Assembly: GCF_013204855.1 (NCBI RefSeq)
Contig: NZ_JABMKZ010000004.1
Span: forward strand, 186,001-250,000
Direction of reading: 5' to 3'
Length of the DNA: 64,000 nt
Source: Paenibacillus alba
GTDB lineage: Bacteria > Bacillota > Bacilli > Paenibacillales > NBRC-103111
In this document: in pieces, positions 18,620 to 26,800 of the stretch
Layout of the letters: each line of letters opens with the position of its first letter
Numbering within the stretch: the stretch's first letter is position 1
Position numbers and translations under genes: made by a program
Notes under the pieces: model-generated
Databases searched by the model: none
What the model saw: the letters and a program-made list of their open reading frames with translations, nothing else
What the model was told of the DNA's origin: nothing

Positions 18620-19228
18620 TCACTTTTCTATGGGAGGATCGACATGAAGATCTTGGTCTGGTTCTGTGAAGCTCCAGCGTGTGAAGGTAACCTCGAATCC
18701 AGCGCGGGTTGGCGAACAAGTATAAGGACCTGCCTGATTCCCGCTGTCATAAGGGAAACGTGCTACCCGAACCGTGCGCCATCCGTGGTGTTCTGTCCGT
18801 GCCCTAATAATCACAGCATCCTTCATAACGGAAGCGCGTAGTGTGACCTCTTCGCCTACCCAATCCGGTACAGGCGCAAGTGACCAGTCGGAATAGCCAT
18901 CAGTTACGACTACGGAAAGTTGTGGAATGCCGTCATTGATTTCAATCCCTGTTTTAATCCATTGCCCGGGACCATGGTACAGCAGAATGCCTGCCTGATC
19001 ATAGAGCTCCTTAAAGGATCCGAGTTGAAACGATACCTCTACCGCTGTGTTGGTATTCCACTCTGTTAGTAAAGCGGGCCCGTCCTCGTGCTCAAAACCA
19101 TATAATGTCTTTTTCCAGAAGTCTTTTCCTATTTCAGGCGAAACCTTAAGGAAATTCCCTTCGATCCTAGCAGAAAGAGGTGAGTTCATCCATGTTCCTG
19201 TCTCCCAGTTCATTCTCGTTATTGTCAT
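18620..19228 (-). CDS. DUF1349 domain protein
   Basis: A 202-residue cytoplasmic beta-sandwich protein of the DUF1349 (concanavalin-like) family; QAGILLYHGPGQWIKTGIE and the final EVTFTRWSF are typical. The start is taken as the ATG at 19228 because AAGGAGG (19243-19237) lies nine bases before it; the in-frame ATG at 19252 has no ribosome binding site. It lies seven bases before the YesM gene and is probably the first gene of the sugar operon. Members are often found with glycoside-utilisation genes; a carbohydrate-binding or isomerising role is conjecture. Confidence 0.82.
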   Translation of the reverse strand: MTITRMNWETGTWMNSPLSARIEGNFLKVSPEIGKDFWKKTLYGFEHEDGPALLTEWNTNTAVEVSFQLGSFKELYDQAGILLYHGPGQWIKTGIEINDGIPQLSVVVTDGYSDWSLAPVPDWVGEEVTLRASVMKDAVIIRARTEHHGWRTVRVARFPYDSGNQAGPYTCSPTRAGFEVTFTRWSFTEPDQDLHVDPPIEK

Positions 19229-19343
19229 TACTATGACCTCCTTATGTCCCATTATGGAACCAATTGTTCTTATGATTCTTCTGCATCAATCATGACATTA
19301 TTATCTGATTTCGTCCAGATCCGTGTATTTCTGTCTCCTAATC

Positions 19344-19381
19344 TACAAAACAAAAACCCATTTGCACGATGACAAACGGGT
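19344..19381 (-). terminator. Terminator of the Dpp/Nik-type operon
   Basis: Read on the minus strand: ACCCGTTTG (19381-19373) pairs with CAAATGGGT (19364-19356) with one mismatch, followed by TTTTTGTTTTG. It lies 20 bases after the last ATPase gene. Confidence 0.75.
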
Positions 19382-19401
19382 CCCTGTTGCTTCAAATTGA
19401 G

Positions 19402-20157
19402 CTATGTAAAATAGACTGATTGTAACAAGGCTTTCGTATAATCCGATTTCGGGTCAGAAAGAATTGTTTTCGTGTCGCCCGTCTCTTGGATCACTCCATT
19501 TTTCATCACGGCAACATGATCAGCAAATCCTGAAATCGTATCCAGTCGATGTGTGATATACAGAATGGACATTCCCTCAGAGCGTTTTAAAGATAATAGG
19601 AGCTGGAGCATCTCATTCTCTATGGTCGGATCGAGGGCCGAAGTAATTTCATCGGCAACCAGCAACAACGGCGACATGGATAACGCTCTCGCTACCGCAA
19701 TCCTCTGCTTTTGTCCACCGGAGCATTCCGCAGGATAACGATCCATGAAATCGGCGGAAAGCATCACTTTTTCAAGCAGCTCTTTCGCTTTAGCATACGC
19801 TTTTTTCTTAGGATATTTACTTAAGCGAAGCGGCTCTGAAATAATGTCTTTCACTCGCCAATAGGGATTCATTGAACGGTCAGGATTCTGGAAAACAAGC
19901 TGAATGAATGAAGCTGGCCTATCCGTTTTTGGTGCTTGAATGTGTTCTGCCCACGTAATTGAGCCGCTTGTTGGCTGCTGCAAGCCTGCAATCAACTCGG
20001 CTAATGTTGATTTGCCTGAACCGCTCTCACCGATTAGCGCAAATATTTCATTTGGCCGCAACGTTAGAGATACGTCGTCTACAGCTTTAGTTATTTGCCC
20101 TTTTTCGCTATTTGCATAATGCTTGGACACTTTTTCTACACGTAACAACGCGTTCAC
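19402..20157 (-). CDS. ABC transporter ATP-binding protein, DppF/NikE type
   Basis: A 251-residue ATPase with Walker A GESGSGKSTLAELIAG (about 39-54), signature CSGGQKQRIAVARAL, Walker B LLLVADEITSALD, and the switch His in ITHR. It is the second ATPase of a dipeptide/nickel-type importer; the first is fused to the permease in the gene upstream. The listed start is GTG at 20157; a TTG three codons later has better spacing from the GGGAG, so the start is uncertain. It is the last gene before the terminator and is expected to follow the Fur-box-controlled expression of the operon. Confidence 0.9.
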   Translation of the reverse strand: MNALLRVEKVSKHYANSEKGQITKAVDDVSLTLRPNEIFALIGESGSGKSTLAELIAGLQQPTSGSITWAEHIQAPKTDRPASFIQLVFQNPDRSMNPYWRVKDIISEPLRLSKYPKKKAYAKAKELLEKVMLSADFMDRYPAECSGGQKQRIAVARALSMSPLLLVADEITSALDPTIENEMLQLLLSLKRSEGMSILYITHRLDTISGFADHVAVMKNGVIQETGDTKTILSDPKSDYTKALLQSVYFT

Positions 20158-20172
20158 TCCCAGCTTAGCTTC

Positions 20173-21786
20173 TCACTGTACAAAATGATGGTAAAGCTGC
20201 TTGCCTTTTCTTAAATAAAGCTGCTTCGATTCACCCTCCACTTGCGTGCCATCCTGAAGTACGATAATGCTATCAGAAATATGCAGCGCTGCAGGAATAT
20301 CGTGGGTGATTAAGAGAAGCGTCATACGATGCTCTTTCACTTTTCTGACTAACAGATCGAATACTTCTCTTTTCACAATTGGATCTAATGCCCCAGTAGG
20401 TTCATCTGCAATCAGCACCTTTGGTTTATTCACAAGTGCGAGTGCTATTAACGCTCTGCTTAGCATTCCACCGCTTAGTTGATGAGGATATAAAGACATG
20501 ACTTCGGCTTTAAGCTGTACCTCTGCCAGTGCGGCAATTGCAGCCGCATGTTTCGCTTCCTTGATTGTTTGCAGCTTCATCGTTTCATAAAATTGCTTGC
20601 CGATCGTCATAATGGGATTAAAGCTGTTCCTTGGATCCTGAAAAATATAGGCGGCATCAATCCATCGCTGCATCGTATACCGCTCTCCATTCCTATAAAT
20701 AGGTTGACCGCCAATCATCACGGTGCCTTCCACCGATTCATGCGGAACAAGACCATAGATGGTGCGTGCCATTGTCGTTTTGCCTGATCCTGATTCACCA
20801 ACTAGGGATGTTATGCTTCCCTGCTTCACCTCAAATGAAATGGGATAAACAATATTTTTATCACCATACATGACCTTTAAATCTCGTACGACAATAGCAG
20901 GTGTTTGTTCATCGGCAGTGTCAACTAGCTGCTCCTTGTCTTTCAACTGTACAGCACGGCTCTCTCTGCGATTCAGCTTAGCTGCATAAAGATTTCCTGT
21001 GATCTTGCTCTCTCCAATCAGCGCCAGTGCAATGGTGACAAAGAGTATCGCAACGGCAGGAGGAACGATCATCCACTGCCAAGCATCAGACATAAATGTT
21101 TGTGTTCGCGAGAACGCATCCTGAAGCATTTTCCCCCATGAGACGGTACTTGGATTACCAACGCCAAGGAATGACAAGCTTGCTTCCATGGCAACTGCCG
21201 TACGAAAAGAAAGAATAAACTTGGTCCGCACAAGCGGCCAATTAAAGGGCAACAGATGGCGAAACAAGATATACCCTGTTTTCCCATTATACAGTTGGGC
21301 TGCTCTGACAAACTCTCTTTCCTTCAGCGAAAGCACTGATGCTCGAATCAGCTTCATATAACCAGGCCAGGTTAGCAAGCCCAGCGTTAAAATCAGCTGC
21401 CACGTGCTGCCTCCTGTAAATGAAGCAACAATTAATATGAGCAGCAAGGAAGGAAGAACTAACAGCATATTGGCGAACCCATTTAACAGCGGATCCAATC
21501 TTTTGGAGTAACCCGCTAGCAAACCCAAGCTCGCACTTAAAATCGTGCTGATGAAAGCTACCATAATCCCTATATAAAGATTCGTTCTGGCGCCATATAC
21601 AAGCTGACTGTAAATGTCCTGTCCAATGGCGTTCGTACCTAGCCAATATAGTTTGGAAGGGGGCATTAAGCGCTCTCCATCTATCGTATATGGTGATGTC
21701 ACGCTGACCATAGGCCCAAATATGGCAACCAAAATATACATCCCGAATAACAAAATACCAACACGCTGAGACCAAGTTAGCTTCAT
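20173..21786 (-). CDS. Fused permease-ATPase of Dpp/Nik-type ABC importer (DppC + DppD)
   Basis: A 537-residue fusion. Residues 1-270 are a DppC/NikC-type permease: N-terminal helix, the LGTNAIGQDIYSQLVYGAR motif, further helices, and an EAA-type loop near LSLKEREFVRAAQLYNG. Residues 295-537 are an ATPase: Walker A VGESGSGKTTMARTIYG, signature LSGGMLSRALIAL, Walker B KVLIADEPTGALD, ITHD switch. A charged linker (about 270-295) joins them. No stop or frameshift separates the halves. With the adjacent DppB-type permease, the separate ATPase and the binding lipoprotein it makes a complete importer. It overlaps the upstream gene by four bases. Confidence 0.92.
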   Translation of the reverse strand: MKLTWSQRVGILLFGMYILVAIFGPMVSVTSPYTIDGERLMPPSKLYWLGTNAIGQDIYSQLVYGARTNLYIGIMVAFISTILSASLGLLAGYSKRLDPLLNGFANMLLVLPSLLLILIVASFTGGSTWQLILTLGLLTWPGYMKLIRASVLSLKEREFVRAAQLYNGKTGYILFRHLLPFNWPLVRTKFILSFRTAVAMEASLSFLGVGNPSTVSWGKMLQDAFSRTQTFMSDAWQWMIVPPAVAILFVTIALALIGESKITGNLYAAKLNRRESRAVQLKDKEQLVDTADEQTPAIVVRDLKVMYGDKNIVYPISFEVKQGSITSLVGESGSGKTTMARTIYGLVPHESVEGTVMIGGQPIYRNGERYTMQRWIDAAYIFQDPRNSFNPIMTIGKQFYETMKLQTIKEAKHAAAIAALAEVQLKAEVMSLYPHQLSGGMLSRALIALALVNKPKVLIADEPTGALDPIVKREVFDLLVRKVKEHRMTLLLITHDIPAALHISDSIIVLQDGTQVEGESKQLYLRKGKQLYHHFVQ

Positions 21787-22781
21787 CCCAGCTCACCTCT
21801 TTTCACTGCGGTCCGAATCCGTGGATCTAGATAAGGGTAAATGATATCGGCAATCCAATTAAGAAGAAGCACAAACAAGGTCATCATAAGAAATAGACCG
21901 TGCAATAACGGATAATCCCGAGCAAGAATCGCCTCTTGCAGCAGCTTGCCAACACCTGGATAAGCAAACACCGTTTCTACAAGAATGGAACCGGCCATCA
22001 GCGCGCCCATGCGAATAATAATCATCGTGACAAGCGGCAAAGCAGCGTTGCGGGCAATATGCTGGAAGACGATTCCTCGTGAACCCATTCCTTTTGCCGA
22101 GGCAAATTCAATATACGGTTCGTTGCGTACACGGATTGCTTCATTACGCATAAGCAAATAGATCCCTGCAAGACTTCCTATTGTAAGCGTTAGAGCAGGA
22201 AGTACGGCATGGCGAGCGATGTCCATCGCATGATCGATCCATAAATCAGAGCGTAAAAACGCGGTTTGAGCACCGCTCAGCGGAAGCCATTTCAGCTTTA
22301 CTGACATGGAAATTAAAAGGATCATCCCGATTAGAAACTCAGGAATCGTACTCAAGCTAAGCATGGACAGAAACAAGCTTCGATCTGTTTTACCCGGATA
22401 TCTCCACGCCGAGTATAGCCCTGCAAGCAAACCTATGATAATGGATAAAATGCTTGAAATTCCTACAATACATATCGTCCACGGCAAACGTTCAATAATT
22501 ATCGTGTAGACAGGTGCTTTATAATTGATCGACAACCCGAAATCAAAGGTGAAAATTCCTTTTAAATATTCTATAAATTGTACGCCCACAGTTTGATCCA
22601 AGTGATAGTATTCCAGCATTGCCGCCTTTTGTGCTTCGGTCAAAAATACAACGCCCTCTTCGCCGCCGCCCGTTATATATTCAACGGGCCCCCCCGGCAA
22701 AAGCCGAGGAAGCCAGAAGTTGAGCAGCAATACGAATACCAAAACGAGCAGGTAAGATACGTATTTATTATTTTTTAACAT
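21783..22781 (-). CDS. ABC transporter permease, DppB/NikB type
   Basis: A 332-residue permease with six helices, the family opening (helix, then LPRLLPGGPVEYI), and the C-terminal half with the EAA loop near EFASAKGMGSRGIVFQHI and ETVFAYPGVGKLLQEAI. I chose the ATG at 22781, which overlaps the 3' end of the binding-protein gene by 14 bases and has AAGGTG about ten bases upstream; an in-frame ATG at 22820 lies deeper in that gene without a ribosome binding site. It forms the membrane pore with the permease half of the fusion. Confidence 0.9.
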   Translation of the reverse strand: MLKNNKYVSYLLVLVFVLLLNFWLPRLLPGGPVEYITGGGEEGVVFLTEAQKAAMLEYYHLDQTVGVQFIEYLKGIFTFDFGLSINYKAPVYTIIIERLPWTICIVGISSILSIIIGLLAGLYSAWRYPGKTDRSLFLSMLSLSTIPEFLIGMILLISMSVKLKWLPLSGAQTAFLRSDLWIDHAMDIARHAVLPALTLTIGSLAGIYLLMRNEAIRVRNEPYIEFASAKGMGSRGIVFQHIARNAALPLVTMIIIRMGALMAGSILVETVFAYPGVGKLLQEAILARDYPLLHGLFLMMTLFVLLLNWIADIIYPYLDPRIRTAVKRGELG

Positions 22782-24405
22782 TGACAAGGAACACCTTGTT
22801 TTCCCATAGCGGCATGCCATCCGCTATCCCACCGTAAGTGTTCTTCCAGCGATCAAACGTTGCTGCTTTATGAATTTCATAAAATGGGCGGTGATACAGC
22901 ACAAGAGTAGGCAGCTCTTCAGCAAGAATATCTTGCATCTGGTTTACGATTTCATGACGTTTCACATCATTAACTTCTTGCATTTGTTTGTCAGCAAGCT
23001 TATGGAACTCGTCCAACTTCAAGCTTTTGCCTCGTGAGGAAAACGTATTTGCCGCTTTCCCGGAGAACCACAATCGCAAATAATCGGGATCGCCGCTTGC
23101 TCCAATGTGACCGGTCAAGGCAATATCATATTTATTCTCACCTAAAGCAACCGTGAAAGCAGCGGAATCGAGCTGGACCAGATTTAATTCGATGCCCACC
23201 TTTTTGAGCATTTCCTTCATCATGGTTGCATCCGGCATGGCTGAGGATGTCATCAAGTTTAATTTTAAATCTTCGCGAACGCCATTTGCATTTTTCTTAT
23301 ATCCAAGCTCATCCAATATTTTTTCAGCTTGAGCAGGATCATAAGCGTATTGCTTCACGTTTTTGTTGTACCAAGGCGAATCCGTAGGTACCACTCCGGC
23401 ATTGCCGACCATCGGTGTGCCACCTGTTACTTTAGCTGAAATTTCTTCACGATTCAAAGCGTACGCAATGGCTTGACGCAACCGTTTATCCCCTAGTTTC
23501 GGGTGATCCATATTGAAGGAAATACGTACAACGCTACCTGTTGGATCGCTTTTAATCGTTTTAAGGCCTGCTTTTTCAGCCGATTGTACGTCCGCATAAC
23601 TTGTCGTATACGCTTGATCGATTTCGCCGTTTTGCAAAGCAAGCAGTTTATTCGCCGCCGATACAAAGGCAATTTCTTTGACCAGCACTTGGCCTTTAAA
23701 GAAGTTGTCGTTAGCTTCATATAAATATTGTCCAGACGCCGAGTCATACTTCTTCAGCTTATAAGGACCTGTTCCGATTAAAGCAGCAGCATCACGGAAT
23801 TCCACAGGTTTGGTGACTTTTTCCCATATATGCTTAGGAATGATCGGTACAATCCCCACCAAATCACTAAGGAATGGCGCATAGGTATTATTCAGATGAA
23901 AAGCTACGGTCAAATCGTTCACTTTTTCAACGCTTTTAATTTGACTGATGTCCCCATTCCAATTATATGGATACGTTTTGTAATAATTGTAGCTGAATAC
24001 AACATCGTCTGCCGTAAAGGCCTGACCGTCATGCCACTTTACATTCTCTTCGAGCTTAAACGTATACGTCAGTCCGTCTTTGCTTGTTTCCCAGGATTTT
24101 GCAAGCCACGGAATGACACCTTTATCGTCTTTCCAAGTCAACGTGTCAAAAATAAACGAATTTCTCAAGTACCCAAAAGGACCCGACGAGCTAAAAGCAA
24201 ATGGAGATGGATAACCGTTATTGCTGCCAGCAATTTTCAACATATCTACGGTTGGCACCGTTGTTGCCAAAGGAGCCGCAGTTTGTGTGCTTTTAGGCTG
24301 GGACTCATTCGTGCTGTTTGCGTTATTTCCCCCACTACATCCTGCAAGCAGTAAAGTAAAACTTAACGTTAATAAAGCAAATGGCTTATACGTCTTTTTA
24401 AACAT
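22768..24405 (-). CDS. Extracellular solute-binding lipoprotein, family 5 (peptide/nickel type)
   Basis: A 545-residue binding lipoprotein. Signal peptide with lipobox LLLAGC (Cys about 24), a Ser/Thr/Asn-rich linker, then the family-5 fold with motifs such as LAKSWETSKDGLTYTFKLE, WHDGQAFTADDVVFSY and GTGPYKLKKYD. The start at 24405 gives a normal lipoprotein signal; longer in-frame starts would add a non-signal stretch. Family members bind peptides, nickel-ligand complexes or other metallophores. A near-perfect Fur box lies 20 bases upstream of the start, which favours a metal- or siderophore-related ligand. This is inference. Confidence 0.92.
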   Translation of the reverse strand: MFKKTYKPFALLTLSFTLLLAGCSGGNNANSTNESQPKSTQTAAPLATTVPTVDMLKIAGSNNGYPSPFAFSSSGPFGYLRNSFIFDTLTWKDDKGVIPWLAKSWETSKDGLTYTFKLEENVKWHDGQAFTADDVVFSYNYYKTYPYNWNGDISQIKSVEKVNDLTVAFHLNNTYAPFLSDLVGIVPIIPKHIWEKVTKPVEFRDAAALIGTGPYKLKKYDSASGQYLYEANDNFFKGQVLVKEIAFVSAANKLLALQNGEIDQAYTTSYADVQSAEKAGLKTIKSDPTGSVVRISFNMDHPKLGDKRLRQAIAYALNREEISAKVTGGTPMVGNAGVVPTDSPWYNKNVKQYAYDPAQAEKILDELGYKKNANGVREDLKLNLMTSSAMPDATMMKEMLKKVGIELNLVQLDSAAFTVALGENKYDIALTGHIGASGDPDYLRLWFSGKAANTFSSRGKSLKLDEFHKLADKQMQEVNDVKRHEIVNQMQDILAEELPTLVLYHRPFYEIHKAATFDRWKNTYGGIADGMPLWENKVFLVNVKK

Positions 24406-24425
24406 TTCTTCTTGTCTCCCCCTTA

Positions 24426-24440
24426 TGATAATCATTCTCA
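24426..24440 (-). promoter_or_regulatory. Internal Fur box upstream of the binding-lipoprotein gene
   Basis: TGATAATCATTCTCA matches the 7-1-7 Fur consensus TGATAATNATTATCA with one mismatch. It lies in the 55-base gap between the 201-residue protein gene and the binding-protein gene, so the transporter part may have its own iron-controlled promoter. Confidence 0.7.
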
Positions 24441-24460
24441 ATATTAGATGAATTTGTACG

Positions 24461-25066
24461 CTATATCCGCCCATTTGCCAGCCATGGCAGAAACCCGTCC
24501 AAGAATCGTTCAGTTGCCGGCATAAAATAAGAACCATAATGATATTCAGGATCAAGCGTCGTTAAAATCAGTGTACCCTGCGTGCTTTTCTTGTCTACAT
24601 ACAGAATCGAACCGTCGTTCTCAATTTCAATGAGCGATTCAACTTCTTGCTCAGGAAAAAATACGCCATGATAATGCCATGTTGCGTCTTCAAGCGTTAT
24701 ATACCGGAATAAATCATGTTCGGGCATTGTCAGTACTAACCCGCTTTGGGCGCCAGGTTCAAGCCACCACCAAAAATTAGTGGGACGAGACTCCCAGCGA
24801 TGATTCGGAAACCAACTGTGATGCTGAGCGCCTAAAGCTACGACCGTTTTCCCACTGTTCAGAAAAGCATGAATTTGCTCCAGATGACGTGTAACCTGCT
24901 CTTGGTGTATTTGCGAAGGGACGATTAGCACATCAAACTGATTCAAATCCGTTTGTGCAAGCTTTGGCAAATAAAGCAATTCAGCAATATACGGTTTGTA
25001 TTTTGGTTCAGTAAAGGAACGGTGCTGATGGGAGCTACCTGAATAAAGAACCGCTATCTTTCTCAT
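24461..25066 (-). CDS. Cysteine-free amidotransferase-fold-like protein (paralogue of next gene upstream)
   Basis: 201 residues, no signal peptide, starting MRKIAVLYSG like a Rossmann/flavodoxin-type strand-loop. FDVLIVPSQIH followed by HLEQIHAFLNSGKTVVALG resembles ThuA-like or class I glutamine-amidotransferase-like folds. There is no cysteine anywhere, so it cannot be a glutamine-hydrolysing enzyme. Residues 80-110 are rich in His and Trp (QHHSWFPNHRW, then NFWWWLEPG). The C-terminal part (ILYVDKKSTQGTLILTTLDP) matches the neighbouring 215-residue protein (ITYIDRQSSQGTIVVHAG), so the two are diverged tandem paralogues. It overlaps that gene by four bases. I do not recognise a named family; the operon context suggests a role in handling the imported metal or ligand. 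Confidence 0.75.
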   Translation of the reverse strand: MRKIAVLYSGSSHQHRSFTEPKYKPYIAELLYLPKLAQTDLNQFDVLIVPSQIHQEQVTRHLEQIHAFLNSGKTVVALGAQHHSWFPNHRWESRPTNFWWWLEPGAQSGLVLTMPEHDLFRYITLEDATWHYHGVFFPEQEVESLIEIENDGSILYVDKKSTQGTLILTTLDPEYHYGSYFMPATERFLDGFLPWLANGRI

Positions 25067-25710
25067 GCTTGTGCCCTCCTACGCTGCAGCGATTGATATT
25101 CTTCATAAAGAAATCTATGAAACTGCGCTCCGATCCGTCCTGCACTATTTGATGAATGTCGATAATTCAGTAGATTGCGCCCAGCATGCACAACAATCGT
25201 ACCTTGACTGCTTTGTCGGTCGATATAGGTAATTGGCTCTTCTCCTGCCAATCTCAGCAGCACTTCGGCACCTTCGGGAAGCGGGTGATGTCCACGACTG
25301 AAGAAACCGGCTACCCCTTTGTTGTATGTAATATCATCGGACAGCACGCCATCAAAAATCGGATGATCAAGCACGGTAACTTGATAATCGAGATAACTAT
25401 GAATCATTTTTGGCACAAATAGTGATGCACCCGGAATCCAATGACGAAACAATTGTCCGCCAAAAAATAAGAGATTGCCTTGATCCAAAAATGCCTTAAT
25501 GCGATCTTTCTGATCGAGCATTAACTCCTGGTCGATAAACTCATCCAAAAATAGAAACTTATGCCCTGCTTCAAGCAAATCATACGAAGCCAAGTCATAT
25601 TGATCAAGCACCTTTATATTCGGATCACTTTGGCCATCACGAACGGTTTGCTCACTGAAGATAGCGCCTGAATCCAACAATAGGAAGTCAGCTGCGGCAA
25701 TCCTGCTCAT
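25063..25710 (-). CDS. Cysteine-free amidotransferase-fold-like protein (paralogue)
   Basis: 215 residues without signal peptide or membrane helix. Order of visible segments: ADFLLLDSGAIFSEQ, a helix-strand pair ending in GNLLFFGGQLFRHWIPG, then DHPIFDGVLSDDITYNKG, HHPLPEGAEVLLRL and ITYIDRQSSQGTIVV. These segments line up in order with the downstream 201-residue protein (GAQHHSWFPN, HDLFRYITLEDATWHYHG, VDKKSTQGTLIL). It also lacks cysteine. It is translationally coupled by 4-bp overlaps to both neighbours. Function unknown; a small-molecule or metal-ligand binding role in the same pathway is the most that context supports. Confidence 0.75.
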   Translation of the reverse strand: MSRIAAADFLLLDSGAIFSEQTVRDGQSDPNIKVLDQYDLASYDLLEAGHKFLFLDEFIDQELMLDQKDRIKAFLDQGNLLFFGGQLFRHWIPGASLFVPKMIHSYLDYQVTVLDHPIFDGVLSDDITYNKGVAGFFSRGHHPLPEGAEVLLRLAGEEPITYIDRQSSQGTIVVHAGRNLLNYRHSSNSAGRIGAQFHRFLYEEYQSLQRRRAQA

Positions 25711-26231
25711 GAAAGTCTTTTAACCTCCAAGAGCTCAGATTGCGGAAGCAACAATGCCTTCTCGCACAAAGACGCTTTGAGTTGTTCATTTGCCGCTGTA
25801 TCTTCTTCCGTCATCGTTCCTTCTCGGCCTTTTTTCAAATAATCATAAAATACAGCAGGCAAGAAATCTGCTTTCAAAGCAACCTCCACCGACGCCCCTT
25901 GTGAATCCGAAATAACATAGGCATAAGATTGAGGACGGTGCGGATCATATTGGGCTACAGGATAATGAACATCCACCGTGTAAGCTCCTCGTGACACTGC
26001 CCGCGTTGTATATTCGAATGCATCACGAAAACCAGGGCCTGCATGACCGGAAATGACAGATAACGTGCTTCGTTCTGGAGCTTCTTCTCCATATAATTCG
26101 GCTAATGCCGCCTGAACCGCACGAAACCCTACGCCGATCGCCATCAAAGCTAATTTTCCATGATAATTACGAAGTTCGGAGAACTGTAAAGTTAAAACCT
26201 CTCCACGATCTTTTACTTTTACGAATGACAT
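25707..26231 (-). CDS. FmdE-like domain protein, first gene of the Fur-boxed operon
   Basis: 174 residues from the ATG at 26231, which has AAGAGGTG nine bases upstream; longer in-frame starts would run into the Fur boxes. The layout resembles the FmdE family (named after the formylmethanofuran dehydrogenase operon): YHGKLALMAIGVGFRAVQAAL corresponds to the family's HGH..CPG...G.R block, and SVISGHAGPGFRDAFEYTT to its second block. The usual metal-binding Cys positions are not Cys here. DVHYPVAQYDPHRPQSYAYV follows. It is the promoter-proximal gene behind two perfect Fur boxes and is coupled to the next gene by a 4-bp overlap. The family call is tentative. Confidence 0.65.
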   Translation of the reverse strand: MSFVKVKDRGEVLTLQFSELRNYHGKLALMAIGVGFRAVQAALAELYGEEAPERSTLSVISGHAGPGFRDAFEYTTRAVSRGAYTVDVHYPVAQYDPHRPQSYAYVISDSQGASVEVALKADFLPAVFYDYLKKGREGTMTEEDTAANEQLKASLCEKALLLPQSELLEVKRLS

Positions 26232-26250
26232 GTGAACACCTCTTTGCAAT

Positions 26251-26289
26251 TGATAATCATTATCATACACTTGGTGATAATGATTATCA
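26251..26289 (-). promoter_or_regulatory. Tandem perfect Fur boxes
   Basis: TGATAATCATTATCA (26251-26265) and TGATAATGATTATCA (26275-26289) each match the 15-bp Fur consensus exactly, 24 bp apart and therefore nearly on the same helix face. A further half-site (TGATAAT, 26291-26297) adjoins. They start 20 bases upstream of the FmdE-like gene and should overlap its promoter and leader, giving iron-dependent repression. Confidence 0.9.
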
Positions 26290-26447
26290 ATGATAATATC
26301 ATTAAATCTTAAGCCTCTGTGTCTGTTCTGTGAAGGGTATAATTGGATAATTGTCAATATAGCGAGAGACTGTAATTGTATTTTCCATAATTAAAAGAGT
26401 CTGTCTCGAAGTGCTGCTGGACACGGGAAATCCTCCTTCCTCTGGGC

Positions 26448-26643
26448 TTATTTGGGGTAAGCTGTGAATTTTGAAAACCACGGCTCGATTGCCTTTGTTA
26501 GTTGATAGCTGTCTCGACCGCCAGCGTAAACGGAGCCAATGATAGCATCATCATGGCGATTCACTGCTGTATTTACGATGCGAGCGAGGTGATTTTGAAG
26601 AGGTTTTTTCTTTTAATCCATTCTCGTCAAAAATTGATCCATG
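26448..26643 (-). pseudogene. ORF remnant of unknown family with internal stop
   Basis: On the minus strand a protein-like stretch reads KKKPLQNHLARIVNTAV, then DDAIIGSVYAGGRDSYQL, and ends FSKFTAYPK followed by TAA at 26450-26448. Extending it upstream gives MDQFLTRMD interrupted by TAA (26616-26614). No ribosome binding site is visible. I do not recognise the family; residue choice looks coding, so it is probably the 3' remnant of a lost gene. Confidence 0.4.
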
Positions 26644-26660
26644 GAAATTTATAAAACAAA

Positions 26661-26708
26661 ACAAGGCTATCTCTTAGGTCTTTTCAGACTTTAGAGATAG
26701 CCTCTCTT
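26661..26708. terminator. Orphan hairpin terminator
   Basis: GGCTATCTCT (26665-26674) pairs perfectly with AGAGATAGCC (26693-26702). TCTCTTTCTT follows on the plus strand and TTGTTTTGTTTT on the minus strand. No intact gene ends here, so it is probably left over from a deleted gene. Confidence 0.6.
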
Positions 26709-26800
26709 TCTTCTAACACCTTCATGGTAGGATGGCTTTTGTTGCTTGAGTGATGCCCAAGCTGACAGTTTTGCCTTTGGTCCGTATATCTCGCATAATT

